A DNA stretch of 64,000 nt, taken from positions 310,001-374,000 of the forward strand of contig CAWCUH010000016.1 of NCBI GenBank assembly GCA_963798655.1. Direction: 5' to 3'. The translations under genes were made by a program, and so were the position numbers. Origin of the DNA: CAVSMC01 sp963798655. Lineage in GTDB: Bacteria; Pseudomonadota; Gammaproteobacteria; Burkholderiales; Casimicrobiaceae. A model generated the notes under the pieces. The model was not told the origin of the DNA. It worked only from the letters and a program-made list of their open reading frames with translations, and did no database searches. Positions 36,923 to 45,880 of this stretch are shown here, piece by piece; position 1 is the first letter of the stretch, and each line of letters starts with the position of its first letter.

Positions 36923-38127
36923 GGCGGCGGATCGCGCTGCTCGGCGCCACGGGCTCGATCGGCGACTCGGCGCTCGCCGTGGTCGCGCGCCACCCCGATC
37001 GTTTCGCGGTGGCAGGGCTCGCGGCGCAGCGCAACTGGCAGAAGCTCGCGGCGCTTTGCGTGCGCTTCGTGCCCGATGTCGCCGCGCTTGCCGATGTTGA
37101 CGCGGCGCGCGCGCTCGAGCGCGCACTCGCGCCGCACGGTCTGCCGACGCGCGTGCTTGCAGGTGACGAGGGCCTCGATGCAGTGGCAACGCTCGGTGAC
37201 GCCGACACGGTGCTCGCCGCGATCGTCGGCGCCGCGGGGCTGCGGCCCACGCTCGCCGCGGCGCGCGCGGGCAAGCGCATCCTGCTCGCGAACAAGGAAG
37301 CGATCGTCATCGGCGGCGCCGTGTTCATGAAAGCGGTCGAGCAGGGCGGTGCGACGCTGCTGCCGATCGACAGCGAGCACAACGCGATCTTCCAGTGCCT
37401 GCCGGTCAACTATGCAGCGGCGCCGCACGCGTGCGGGGTGAGACGGCTGCTGCTCACCGCGTCGGGCGGACCGTTCCGCGCGCGGCCGCTCGCGGAACTC
37501 GCCACGGTGACGCCGGACGAAGCGTGTGCGCACCCGAACTGGGTGATGGGACGCAAGATCAGTGTCGATTCGGCGACGATGATGAACAAGGCGCTCGAGG
37601 TGATCGAGGCGCACTGGCTGTTCGGCCTGCCCGGCGATCGTATCGACGTCGTCATTCATCCGCAAAGCGTCATTCATTCCCTCGTCGAGTACGTCGACGG
37701 CAGCGTGCTTGCGCAGCTCGGCAATCCCGACATGCGCACGCCGATCGCGCAGGCGCTCGCGTTCCCGGAGCGCGTCGACGCCGGCGTTGCCGCGCTCGAC
37801 CTCGCGCGGATCGGCTCGCTCGCGTTCGAGACGGCGGATCACGCGCGCTTCCCGTGCCTCGCGCTCGGCTATGCAGCGCTCGCCGCGGGCGGCACCGCAC
37901 CGGCAGTGCTCAACGCCGCGAACGAGACCGCCGTCGCCGCGTTCCTCGAAGGAAGGATCGCGTATCCGAGGATCGCCGAGAGCTGTGCCGACGCGCTCGA
38001 GCGAATTCCGGTCAACCGTATCGACGCGCTCGACGACGCGCTCGCCGCGGACGCAGCGGCGCGAGCGCACGTTCGCTCCCGTCTTTCGCTTGACGAGGGC
38101 ACGCCGATGCGCACAATGACGCGCTAG
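36919..38127 (+). CDS. dxr: 1-deoxy-D-xylulose 5-phosphate reductoisomerase
   Basis: Dxr converts DXP to MEP in the non-mevalonate isoprenoid pathway and so feeds uppS and the hopanoid genes. From the ATG at 36919 it has 402 residues with the NADPH motif LLGATGSIGDSALAVV, GKRILLANKEAIVIGG, the metal/substrate site LPIDSEHNAIFQCL, LLTASGGPFR and MGRKISVDSATMMNK. The position between cdsA and rseP is typical. Confidence 0.97.
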   Translation: MRRRIALLGATGSIGDSALAVVARHPDRFAVAGLAAQRNWQKLAALCVRFVPDVAALADVDAARALERALAPHGLPTRVLAGDEGLDAVATLGDADTVLAAIVGAAGLRPTLAAARAGKRILLANKEAIVIGGAVFMKAVEQGGATLLPIDSEHNAIFQCLPVNYAAAPHACGVRRLLLTASGGPFRARPLAELATVTPDEACAHPNWVMGRKISVDSATMMNKALEVIEAHWLFGLPGDRIDVVIHPQSVIHSLVEYVDGSVLAQLGNPDMRTPIAQALAFPERVDAGVAALDLARIGSLAFETADHARFPCLALGYAALAAGGTAPAVLNAANETAVAAFLEGRIAYPRIAESCADALERIPVNRIDALDDALAADAAARAHVRSRLSLDEGTPMRTMTR

Positions 38128-38131
38128 TCCG

Positions 38132-39481
38132 ATGCTCGACATCATCCAAAAACTGCTCGCTTTCGTCGTCGTTCTCGGCGTGCTCGTCGTGTTCCACGAG
38201 CTCGGCCACTTCGTCGTCGCGCGGCTTTGCGGCGTCAAGGTGCTGCGCTTCTCCGTGGGCTTCGGGCGCATCGTGTGGTCCCGCCGCGTCGGCGCCGATC
38301 GCACCGAGTGGGCGATCTCGGCGATTCCGCTCGGCGGCTACGTGAAGATGGCCGACGAGCGCGAGGGCGACGTCGCGGCAGCCGATCGGGCGCGCGCGTT
38401 CAACCGGCAGAGCGTATGGCGGCGAATCGCAATCGTCGCCGCCGGGCCGATCGCCAATCTGCTGCTCGCCGTGCTGCTGTTCGCCGGCACCTACGTCGTC
38501 GGCATCCCGGGTCAGATCGCGTTGCTCGCCGAGCCGCCCGAGCACACGCCGGCCGCTGTCGCCGGATTGCGACGCGCCGACGTCGTTGTCGGCGTCGACG
38601 GACAAGCGGTGAACAGCTGGCAGGAGTTGCGCTGGCGGTTGCTGAAAGCGTCGGGCCATGGCGACGTCATCGTCGAAGTCGAGCGCGGTGCCGCTCACGT
38701 GACGCGCCGAGTCGAGATCGGATCGCTGACGCAGGCCGACTGGGAAGGCAACTTCATGCCGATGCTCGGCTTCAAGGCCGACCTCGGCGCGCCGGTGATC
38801 GAGCAGGTCATTGCGGACAAGCCTGCAGCGCGCGCGGGATTGCAGACCGGCGATCGAATCATCGCGATCGACGACGCGCAGGTGACCTCGCCGGCCGACG
38901 TCGCGAGCAGGACCAACGCGAAGCCCGGCGAGCCGATCACGTTCACGATCGATCGCGGCGGCGACAGGCGCGACGTCGAGATCGTGCCCGACGCGGTCGA
39001 GCAGAACGGCAAGCGCATCGGCATCGCAGGCGTGCGCCTCGCGACCGATCCCGCGCGTGCGCGCGAGCTCGCCGTCACGGTTCGCTACGGCTTCTTCGAC
39101 GCGCTCGCGCAGGGCGCGCGCAAGACGTGGGACCTGTCCGACTTCACGTTGCGCATGCTCGGGCGCATCCTCGTCGGCGATGCGTCGCTGAAGAACATCA
39201 GCGGTCCCATCACGATGGCCGATTACGCCGGACAGTCGGCGCAGGCGGGCGGCCTCGTGTTCGTCGGATATCTCGCGCTGATCAGCATCAGTCTCGGTGT
39301 GCTGAACCTGCTGCCCGTCCCGCTTCTGGATGGTGGGCATTTACTGTATTATCTCGCCGAACTCATCAAGGGCAGTCCCGTTTCCGACCGAGCCTTCGAG
39401 GTCGGCCAGCGCATCGGCATGGCCGTGCTGGCGATGCTGATGGCGTTGGCGCTTTTCAATGACCTCTCCCGTCTGTTCTGA
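38132..39481 (+). CDS. rseP: Intramembrane zinc protease RseP (site-2 protease)
   Basis: RseP cleaves the anti-sigma factor RseA and remnant signal peptides within the inner membrane. The 449-residue protein has the zinc motif HELGH at 22-26 in the first transmembrane helix and the GFGRIVWS loop. Two PDZ domains follow (about 125-205 and 210-295, the second containing PAARAGLQTGDRIIAIDD). The LDG motif is in LNLLPVPLLDGGHLLYYLAE. bamA follows after 16 bp. Confidence 0.97.
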   Translation: MLDIIQKLLAFVVVLGVLVVFHELGHFVVARLCGVKVLRFSVGFGRIVWSRRVGADRTEWAISAIPLGGYVKMADEREGDVAAADRARAFNRQSVWRRIAIVAAGPIANLLLAVLLFAGTYVVGIPGQIALLAEPPEHTPAAVAGLRRADVVVGVDGQAVNSWQELRWRLLKASGHGDVIVEVERGAAHVTRRVEIGSLTQADWEGNFMPMLGFKADLGAPVIEQVIADKPAARAGLQTGDRIIAIDDAQVTSPADVASRTNAKPGEPITFTIDRGGDRRDVEIVPDAVEQNGKRIGIAGVRLATDPARARELAVTVRYGFFDALAQGARKTWDLSDFTLRMLGRILVGDASLKNISGPITMADYAGQSAQAGGLVFVGYLALISISLGVLNLLPVPLLDGGHLLYYLAELIKGSPVSDRAFEVGQRIGMAVLAMLMALALFNDLSRLF

Positions 39482-39497
39482 TCCGCATCGAAGAACA

Positions 39498-41810
39498 ATG
39501 CGGGCGCGCTTCGTTTGTGCCGCCCGCAAGCCCCGTCTCGCAGCCCTCGTAAGCGTCGTTTGCGCGCTGCTCGCGATGACGAGCGGAGGCGCGCTTGCGT
39601 TCGAACCGTTCGTCGTACGCGACATCCGGGTCGAGGGCGTTCAGCGCACCGAGGCGGGCACGGTGTTCAGCTATCTGCCGGTGAAGGTCGGCGAGCGCAT
39701 CGACGACGAAAAGGCGGCGCAGGCGGTGAAGGCGCTGTTCGCCACCGGTTTCTTCCGCGATGTGCGCCTCGAGCGGCAGGGCGACGTGCTGGTCGTCGTC
39801 GTGCAGGAGCGGCCTACGATCAGCAACATCACGATCGCCGGTAACAAGGAGTTCGACACCGACACGCTGAAGAAGGCGCTTCGCGACATCGGGCTCGCCG
39901 AGGCGCGCATCTTCGATCGTTCGGCGCTCGAGCGAGCCGAGCAGGAGATGAAGCGGCAGTACATCACGCGCGGCAAGTATGCGGCGCAGGTCACGACAAC
40001 CGTCACTCCGCAGGAGCGCAACCGCGTAGCGATCAACTTCACCGTCGAAGAGGGAGAGTCGGCGAAGATCGCGCGCATCAACATCGTCGGCGCGCAGGCG
40101 TTCTCGGAGAAGCAGCTGCAGGACGAGATGACGCTCACCACGCCCGGCTGGCTCACCTGGTATACGAAGAACGACCAGTACTCGAAGCAGAAGCTCGCGG
40201 CCGACCTCGAGTCGCTGCGCAGCTTCTACCAGAACCGCGGCTACCTCGAGTTCAACGTCGATTCGACGCAGGTCTCCATCACGCCGGACAAGCAGGACAT
40301 CTACATCACCGTCAACATCACCGAGGGCCCGCGGTACACGATCTCCGACGTGCGGCTCGCCGGCGACCTGCCGGTGTCCGAGTCGGAGCTCACGCCGCTG
40401 ATCGAGGTGCGCCCGGGTGACGTCTATTCGCGCGAGCGGCTGCAGGCGTCGGTGAAGGCGATCAGCGCGCGGCTCGGCAACGAGGGCTACGCGTTCGCGA
40501 ACGTCAACGCGGTTCCGGAGATGGACCGCGACAAGAAGCAGGCGGGGTTCACGATCTACGTCGACCCGGGTCGGCGCGTCTACATCCACAAGATCAACAT
40601 CGCCGGCAACGCGCGCACGCGCGATGAGGTGATCCGTCGCGAGATGCGCCAGCTGGAAGGCGCGTGGTACGACGCCTCGCGCATCGAGCGCTCGAAGGTG
40701 CGCATCAAACGGCTCGGCTACTTCGACGACGTCAACATCGAGACGCCGCCGGTGTCCGGCACGACCGACCAGGCCGACGTCGACGTGACCGTCACCGAGC
40801 GCAACACCGGCAATCTGCTCGCCGGCATCGGCTACTCGAGCGCCGACGGCTTCGTGTTCAATGCATCGGTCTCCCAGCAGAATATCTTCGGCAGCGGCAA
40901 CGCGCTGTCCGCGGGCCTCAACACGAGCAGGATCAACCGCACGATCTCGGTGCTGTTCAACGAGCCGTACTGGACCGTCGACGGCATCTCGCGAACGCTC
41001 GAGCTGTATCAGAGGAACATCGATCCGACGTCGCTCTCGATCTCGCAGTACACGTCGTCGACGCTCGGGGGCGCCGTGAGCTTCGGCGTGCCGATCACCG
41101 AGGCGGATACGATCAACTATGGCTTCCGGGTCGAGCACACGAAGCTCAACCTGTTCGAGCAGAGCCCTCCGATCTACATCGAGTTCGTCAACCGCTTCGG
41201 CGCGGTCAGCAATAGCTACATCATGTCGGCCGGCTGGTCCCGTGACACGCGCGACGACATCCTCTATCCTAACCGCGGCCGTTTGCAGAGCCTGCTCGTC
41301 GAAGTCGGTTTGCCGTTCGGCGATCTTGCATACTACAAGGCGAATTACCTGCACCAATGGTTCTGGCCGGTGTACGGCGACTTCGTGCTGATGGCGCGCG
41401 GCGACATCGGCTACGGCGACGGCCTGTCCGGGCAGCCGCTGCCATTCTTCAAGGCGTTCTACGCGGGCGGCGTCGGCTCGGTACGCGGCTACGAGACGAG
41501 TTCGCTCGGGCCGCGCGACATCTACGGCAACGTGATCGGCGGCAAGCGCAAGATCGTCGGCAACCTGGAGCTGTTCTATCCGCTGCTCAAAGGCGACAAA
41601 TCGGTGCGCGGCAGCGTATTCCTCGATGCCGGGCAGATCTACGCGAACGGCGCGCAGCCCGATTTCGAATCGTTCCGCTACTCGGCCGGCGTCGGCCTCG
41701 CATGGAACTCGCCGATCGGCCCGCTCAAGTTCAGTTACGGGATGCCTTTCAGCACGAAGTCGGGCGACAAGATCCAGCGCTTCCAGTTTCAGGTTGGTAC
41801 GGTATTCTGA
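39498..41810 (+). CDS. bamA: Outer membrane protein assembly factor BamA
   Basis: BamA is the core of the machine that inserts beta-barrels into the outer membrane. From the ATG at 39498 the protein has 770 residues: a signal peptide (VSVVCALLAMTSGGALA), five POTRA domains (starting FEPFVVRDIRVEGVQR) and a C-terminal 16-strand barrel with the VRGY lid-lock motif (GGVGSVRGYETSSLGPRDIY) and a terminal Phe (FQVGTVF). The length is normal. Confidence 0.97.
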   Translation: MRARFVCAARKPRLAALVSVVCALLAMTSGGALAFEPFVVRDIRVEGVQRTEAGTVFSYLPVKVGERIDDEKAAQAVKALFATGFFRDVRLERQGDVLVVVVQERPTISNITIAGNKEFDTDTLKKALRDIGLAEARIFDRSALERAEQEMKRQYITRGKYAAQVTTTVTPQERNRVAINFTVEEGESAKIARINIVGAQAFSEKQLQDEMTLTTPGWLTWYTKNDQYSKQKLAADLESLRSFYQNRGYLEFNVDSTQVSITPDKQDIYITVNITEGPRYTISDVRLAGDLPVSESELTPLIEVRPGDVYSRERLQASVKAISARLGNEGYAFANVNAVPEMDRDKKQAGFTIYVDPGRRVYIHKINIAGNARTRDEVIRREMRQLEGAWYDASRIERSKVRIKRLGYFDDVNIETPPVSGTTDQADVDVTVTERNTGNLLAGIGYSSADGFVFNASVSQQNIFGSGNALSAGLNTSRINRTISVLFNEPYWTVDGISRTLELYQRNIDPTSLSISQYTSSTLGGAVSFGVPITEADTINYGFRVEHTKLNLFEQSPPIYIEFVNRFGAVSNSYIMSAGWSRDTRDDILYPNRGRLQSLLVEVGLPFGDLAYYKANYLHQWFWPVYGDFVLMARGDIGYGDGLSGQPLPFFKAFYAGGVGSVRGYETSSLGPRDIYGNVIGGKRKIVGNLELFYPLLKGDKSVRGSVFLDAGQIYANGAQPDFESFRYSAGVGLAWNSPIGPLKFSYGMPFSTKSGDKIQRFQFQVGTVF

Positions 41811-41823
41811 CGCGGAGAACCGG

Positions 41824-42339
41824 GTGACCTGCAGCCTATTTCGCTTCGTCGGCGCCGCCACGTTCGCGGTTGCGCTATGCACCGCCGGCGCGGCCTTGGC
41901 CGCCGATTACAAGATCGGGTTCGTCAACACCGAGCGGCTGTTTCGCGATTCCGCGCCGGCGAACCGTGCGAAGCAGAAGCTCGAGAAGGAATTCGCCGCG
42001 CGCGACACGGAGATCCAGAAGCTGCGCAAGCAGGTGCGCGACCTCCAGACCGTGCTCGAGCGCGACAGCGCGACGATGAGCGAGAACGACCGCCGCAACA
42101 AGGAGCGCGACCTCGCGAACCAGACGCGCGACCTGCAGCGCTTCGAGCGCGAGTTCCGCGAGGATCTCAACCTTCGTCGCAACGAGGAGCTCGCGAGCGT
42201 GCAGGAGCGGGCGAACCGCGTGATCCAGCAGATCGCCGAAGCGGAGAAGTTCGACCTGATCCTGCAGGATCCCGTCGTATTCGCGAGCCCGAAGATCGAC
42301 ATCACCGAGAAGGTGATCAAGGCGCTCGCGGACAAGTAG
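41824..42339 (+). CDS. skp: Periplasmic chaperone Skp (OmpH)
   Basis: This trimeric holdase carries unfolded outer-membrane proteins to BamA. The GTG start at 41824 (GGAG ribosome site nearby) gives 171 residues: a signal peptide ending AGAALAA, then DYKIGFVNTERLFRDSAPAN. A long charged coiled-coil region (about 45-125, for example LEKEFAARDTEIQKLRKQV) and the C-terminal KIDITEKVIKALADK follow. It lies between bamA and lpxD as in E. coli. Confidence 0.95.
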   Translation: MTCSLFRFVGAATFAVALCTAGAALAADYKIGFVNTERLFRDSAPANRAKQKLEKEFAARDTEIQKLRKQVRDLQTVLERDSATMSENDRRNKERDLANQTRDLQRFEREFREDLNLRRNEELASVQERANRVIQQIAEAEKFDLILQDPVVFASPKIDITEKVIKALADK

Positions 42340-42347
42340 GCGACGCG

Positions 42348-43400
42348 ATGGCGTCGCCGACTTCCGGTCCGGCGTTCACGCTCGACGAGCTCGCGGCGCG
42401 CACCGGGGCGCGCGTCGACGGCGACGCACTCGTGCGCGTCGACCGCGTTGCGACGCTCGAGCATGCCGCGAGCGGCGCGATCGCGTTCCTCGCCAATTCG
42501 CGCTATCGCTCGCAGCTCGCCACGACCCGCGCGAGCGCGGTGATCGTCGCGCCTGCGCTCGCGGTGCACACGGCGCTACCGAAGCTCATCAGCGAGAATC
42601 CGTACGCGACGTATGCGAAGGTCGCTTCGCTGCTGCATCCGTCGCAATCTGCGCGTGCCGGGATCGACGCAAGCGCGATCGTCGACGAGACCGCGACCAT
42701 CGCGCCGACGGCTCGCATCGGGCCGCATGCGTGCGTTGGCGCCGCCGCGACCGTGGGCGAGCGCGCGAGCATCGGAGCCGGCTGCTCGATCGGTGCCGGC
42801 GTGTCGGTCGGCGACGATGCGACGCTGCACGCGAACGTAGTGATCTACGACGGCTGCGTCATCGGGCCGCGCACGATCGTCCACGCGGGCGCCGTCATCG
42901 GCGCCGACGGCTTCGGCATGGCGGAGGAAGCGGGACGCTGGATCAAGATTCCCCAGGTAGGGCGCGTCATCGTCGGCGCCGACGTCGAGATCGGCGCAAA
43001 CACGACGATCGACCGCGGCGCGATCGACGACACGGTGATCGAGGACGACGTCAAGCTCGACAACCAGATCCAGGTCGGCCACAACTGCCGCATTGGCGAA
43101 CACACGGCGATCGCCGGCTGCGTCGGCATCGCCGGCAGCGTGCGCATCGGACGCAACTGCAAGATCGGCGGCGCGGTGATGATCAGCGGGCATCTGCGGA
43201 TCGTCGACGACGTCATCGTGTCCGGCGGCACGGCGGTGATGCAGTCGATCGACGAGCCCGGCATGTACGGCGGACCGATGCCCGCGCTGCCGCAGCGCGT
43301 CTGGCATCAGGTCGTGGTCCGCCTGCGGCGGCTGCGCGCCCTCGACCAGCGCGTCGCGGCGCTCGAGAAGCCGCGTGCAACGAACGTGAAGCGCAGCTGA
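42348..43400 (+). CDS. lpxD: UDP-3-O-acylglucosamine N-acyltransferase LpxD
   Basis: This enzyme catalyses the third step of lipid A synthesis, N-acylation of UDP-3-O-acyl-glucosamine. The 350-residue protein has an N-terminal uridine-binding domain (FTLDELAARTGARVDGD, ISENPYATYAKVASL) and a left-handed beta helix of hexapeptide repeats. The catalytic His lies in NQIQVGHNCRIGEHTAIAG. A C-terminal helix follows. It starts 8 bp after skp. Confidence 0.97.
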   Translation: MASPTSGPAFTLDELAARTGARVDGDALVRVDRVATLEHAASGAIAFLANSRYRSQLATTRASAVIVAPALAVHTALPKLISENPYATYAKVASLLHPSQSARAGIDASAIVDETATIAPTARIGPHACVGAAATVGERASIGAGCSIGAGVSVGDDATLHANVVIYDGCVIGPRTIVHAGAVIGADGFGMAEEAGRWIKIPQVGRVIVGADVEIGANTTIDRGAIDDTVIEDDVKLDNQIQVGHNCRIGEHTAIAGCVGIAGSVRIGRNCKIGGAVMISGHLRIVDDVIVSGGTAVMQSIDEPGMYGGPMPALPQRVWHQVVVRLRRLRALDQRVAALEKPRATNVKRS

Positions 43401-43434
43401 ACAACGCAGCGGGAAGCCGAGCGGAGGGGAGCCA

Positions 43435-43914
43435 ATGAACGAAGACGTGCGCACGATGGACGTCAACGAGATCATGACGTACCTGCCGCATCGCTATCCG
43501 TTCCTGCTGGTCGACCGGATCGTCGCAGTCGACCCCGGCAAGTCGATACGCGGCATCAAGAACGTCACGATGAACGAGCCGTTCTTTCCGGGACACTTTC
43601 CCGGCTATCCGGTGATGCCCGGCGTGCTGGTGATCGAGGCGCTGGCGCAGGTCGCGGCGATCATGTCGCACCTCATCGCCGATACGAAGCCCGACGCCCG
43701 CTCGCTCATCTTCTTCGCCGGCATCGACAATGCGCGCTTTCGCCGGCAGGTGCGCCCCGGCGATCAGCTCACGCTCGAAGCCGACGTGATCCGCATCGTG
43801 CGCGGCGTCGGCAAGTTCGCGACGCGCGCGCGTGTCGGCGACGACGTCGCTTGCGAGGCCGAGCTGATGGCGGCGATACGTCGTTCGGGCCCCGACAAGC
43901 CCGCGTCCGCGTAA
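43435..43914 (+). CDS. fabZ: 3-hydroxyacyl-ACP dehydratase FabZ
   Basis: This is the hot-dog-fold dehydratase of fatty acid elongation. The 159 residues include IMTYLPHRYPFLLVDRIVAV (catalytic His), NEPFFPGHFPGYPVMPGVLV (catalytic Glu follows in IEALAQ) and RQVRPGDQLTLEADVI. It sits within the lpx genes, balancing 3-hydroxyacyl-ACP use between lipid A and phospholipids. The stop overlaps the lpxA start (TAATG). Confidence 0.98.
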   Translation: MNEDVRTMDVNEIMTYLPHRYPFLLVDRIVAVDPGKSIRGIKNVTMNEPFFPGHFPGYPVMPGVLVIEALAQVAAIMSHLIADTKPDARSLIFFAGIDNARFRRQVRPGDQLTLEADVIRIVRGVGKFATRARVGDDVACEAELMAAIRRSGPDKPASA

Positions 43915-44690
43915 TGCCTCGCATCCACCCGAGCGCGCTCGTCGATCCGAAGGCCGAGCTCGACGCGGACGTCGCGGTCGGCGCTTACTCGATCATCGGA
44001 CCGCATGTGACGATCGGCGCCGGCAGCGAGGTCGGCCCGCACGCGGTGGTGACCGGCCACACGCGAATCGGCGCACGCAATCGCATCTTCCAGTTCGCGT
44101 CGGTCGGCGACATCCCGCAGGATCGCAAGTACGGCGGCGAGCCGACGTCGGTGGACATCGGCGACGACAACGTGGTCCGCGAATACGTGAGCATCCATGC
44201 GGGGACGGCGCAGGATAGGGGGACGACGACGATCGGCGATCGCAACCTGCTGCTCGCCTACGTTCACATCGCGCACGACTGCGTCGTCGGCAACGACACC
44301 ACGTTCTCCAACAACGCACAGCTCGCCGGGCACGTGACCATCGGCGATTGGGTGACGATGGGCGGCTTCACCGGGGTGCACCAGTTCTGTCGCGTCGGCG
44401 CCCACGCGATGGTCGCCGCCGGCGCGATCGTGCTGCAGGACGTGCCGCCTTTCGTCACCGCCGCCGGCTATCCCGCGAAGCCCGCCGGCACGAACAACGA
44501 AGGGCTGCGCCGTCGCGGCTTCTCCGCCGACGATATCGCGACGGTTCGCCGTGCCTACAAGATGCTCTACCGCGAGGGCCTCGCGCTCGACGATGCGAAG
44601 GCCGCGCTCGCAAGCGCCGCGCGCGAGCACCCGGTGATCGCGCCGCTCGCGGCGTTTCTCGCCGAGCCGGGTCGCGGCATCATCCGGTGA
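43914..44690 (+). CDS. lpxA: UDP-N-acetylglucosamine acyltransferase LpxA
   Basis: This is the first enzyme of lipid A synthesis. From the ATG at 43914 it has 258 residues of left-handed beta helix. Segments include ALVDPKAELDADVAVGAYSI, SVGDIPQDRKYGGEPTSVDI, the catalytic His region LLAYVHIAHDCVVGN and GGFTGVHQFCRVGAHAMVAA. A helical C-terminus follows. The stop is overlapped by the lpxB GTG start. Confidence 0.97.
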   Translation: MPRIHPSALVDPKAELDADVAVGAYSIIGPHVTIGAGSEVGPHAVVTGHTRIGARNRIFQFASVGDIPQDRKYGGEPTSVDIGDDNVVREYVSIHAGTAQDRGTTTIGDRNLLLAYVHIAHDCVVGNDTTFSNNAQLAGHVTIGDWVTMGGFTGVHQFCRVGAHAMVAAGAIVLQDVPPFVTAAGYPAKPAGTNNEGLRRRGFSADDIATVRRAYKMLYREGLALDDAKAALASAAREHPVIAPLAAFLAEPGRGIIR

Positions 44691-45868
44691 CGCGGGACGC
44701 GCAGCGACGCACGCCGCCGACGATCGGCATCGTCGCTGGCGAAGCGTCGGGCGACGCGCTCGGCGCTCTGCTCATCAGCAGCCTGCGAGCGCGAATTCCG
44801 GATGCGCGCTTCGTCGGCATCGCCGGGCCGAAGATGATCGCCGCCGGCGCCGACGCGTGGCATCCGCTCGAAACGCTCGCCGTCCGCGGCTTCGTCGAGG
44901 TGCTCGGCAGGCTGCCCGAGCTCGCTCGCATTCGCCGTACCCTAGCGCGACAACTGCTCGAGGCGCGGGTGCCGGTATTCGTCGGAGTCGATGCACCGGA
45001 CTTCAATCTGGGGCTCGAGGCGAAGCTGAAGCGCCGCGGCGTACGAACGATCCATTTCGTGAGCCCGTCGCTGTGGGCGTGGCGGCGCGAGCGCGTCCAC
45101 GGCATTCGCCGCGCGGTCAACCGGATGCTCGCGCTGTTCCCGTTCGAGCCGGCGATCTACGAACAAGCCGGCGTGCCGGTGAGCTACGTCGGTCATCCGC
45201 TCGCGCAGGACGCAGCGAGCGTCGGGTCGCGGCGCGAGGCGCGGGCGGAACTGCGCCTTGGCCTCGCGCAGCCGGTGCTGGCACTGTTGCCGGGAAGCCG
45301 CGTGTCGGAAGTCGACATGCACGCCGAGCTCGTGCTGCGAACGGCCGAAGCGATCGTCGCCGCGCGTCCGGACGTGCGCTTTCTCGTGCCGCTCGCGACG
45401 CGCGAGACGCGCGAGCGACTGGAGACGGTGCTCTACCGGCTCAACCTCGACACGCTGCCGCTCACGTTGCTGTACGGCCACGCCACCGATGCCTTGCGCG
45501 CGGCCGACGTTGCGCTCGTCGCATCGGGCACTGCGACGCTCGAAGCCGCGCTCGCGCGTTGTCCGCACGTGATCTTCTATCGCGTGCACGCGCTCACTGC
45601 GCACATCGTCCGCCGTCGCCTGTTGCTGCCGTACGTCGGATTGCCCAACGTGCTCGCGGGCCGCTTCGTTGTGCCGGAGCTGCTGCAGGATGCAGCCACC
45701 GTGGAAAACCTCGCGCAAGCCGCGCTCAATCTGTACGATGACACGGTGACTCGACGCCGACTCGAAGCATTGTTCGCCGGATTCGCCGCAACGCTCTCGG
45801 CGGACACCGGCGCGCTCGCCGCGGATGCCGTCGCGGCCGAGCTCGCCGCGGCCGGCGTTTCGGTCTGA
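44687..45868 (+). CDS. lpxB: Lipid-A-disaccharide synthase LpxB
   Basis: This GT-B glycosyltransferase condenses UDP-diacylglucosamine with lipid X. The GTG at 44687 overlaps the lpxA stop. The 393 residues include IGIVAGEASGDALGALLI, VFVGVDAPDFNLGLEAKLKR, HFVSPSLWAWRRERV, VSYVGHPLAQDA, LLPGSRVSEVDMH and VASGTATLEAALA. It is typical in length and is followed by rnhB. Confidence 0.96.
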   Translation: MTRDAQRRTPPTIGIVAGEASGDALGALLISSLRARIPDARFVGIAGPKMIAAGADAWHPLETLAVRGFVEVLGRLPELARIRRTLARQLLEARVPVFVGVDAPDFNLGLEAKLKRRGVRTIHFVSPSLWAWRRERVHGIRRAVNRMLALFPFEPAIYEQAGVPVSYVGHPLAQDAASVGSRREARAELRLGLAQPVLALLPGSRVSEVDMHAELVLRTAEAIVAARPDVRFLVPLATRETRERLETVLYRLNLDTLPLTLLYGHATDALRAADVALVASGTATLEAALARCPHVIFYRVHALTAHIVRRRLLLPYVGLPNVLAGRFVVPELLQDAATVENLAQAALNLYDDTVTRRRLEALFAGFAATLSADTGALAADAVAAELAAAGVSV

Positions 45869-45880
45869 TACCGCGATGAC

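Noticed and set aside
39456..41882. Long minus-strand frame of about 800 codons opposite bamA
   Set aside because: This is an antisense shadow of a high-GC gene. bamA is unambiguous, and the antisense product is Arg/Val/Glu-rich without domains. Similar shadows opposite lon, tig-clpP and the first TonB receptor were dropped for the same reason.
44205..44230. A second copy of the AGGGGGAC-type repeat inside lpxA
   Set aside because: There is only a short run of similar bases, no inverted partner, and it is fully explained by the lpxA coding sequence.
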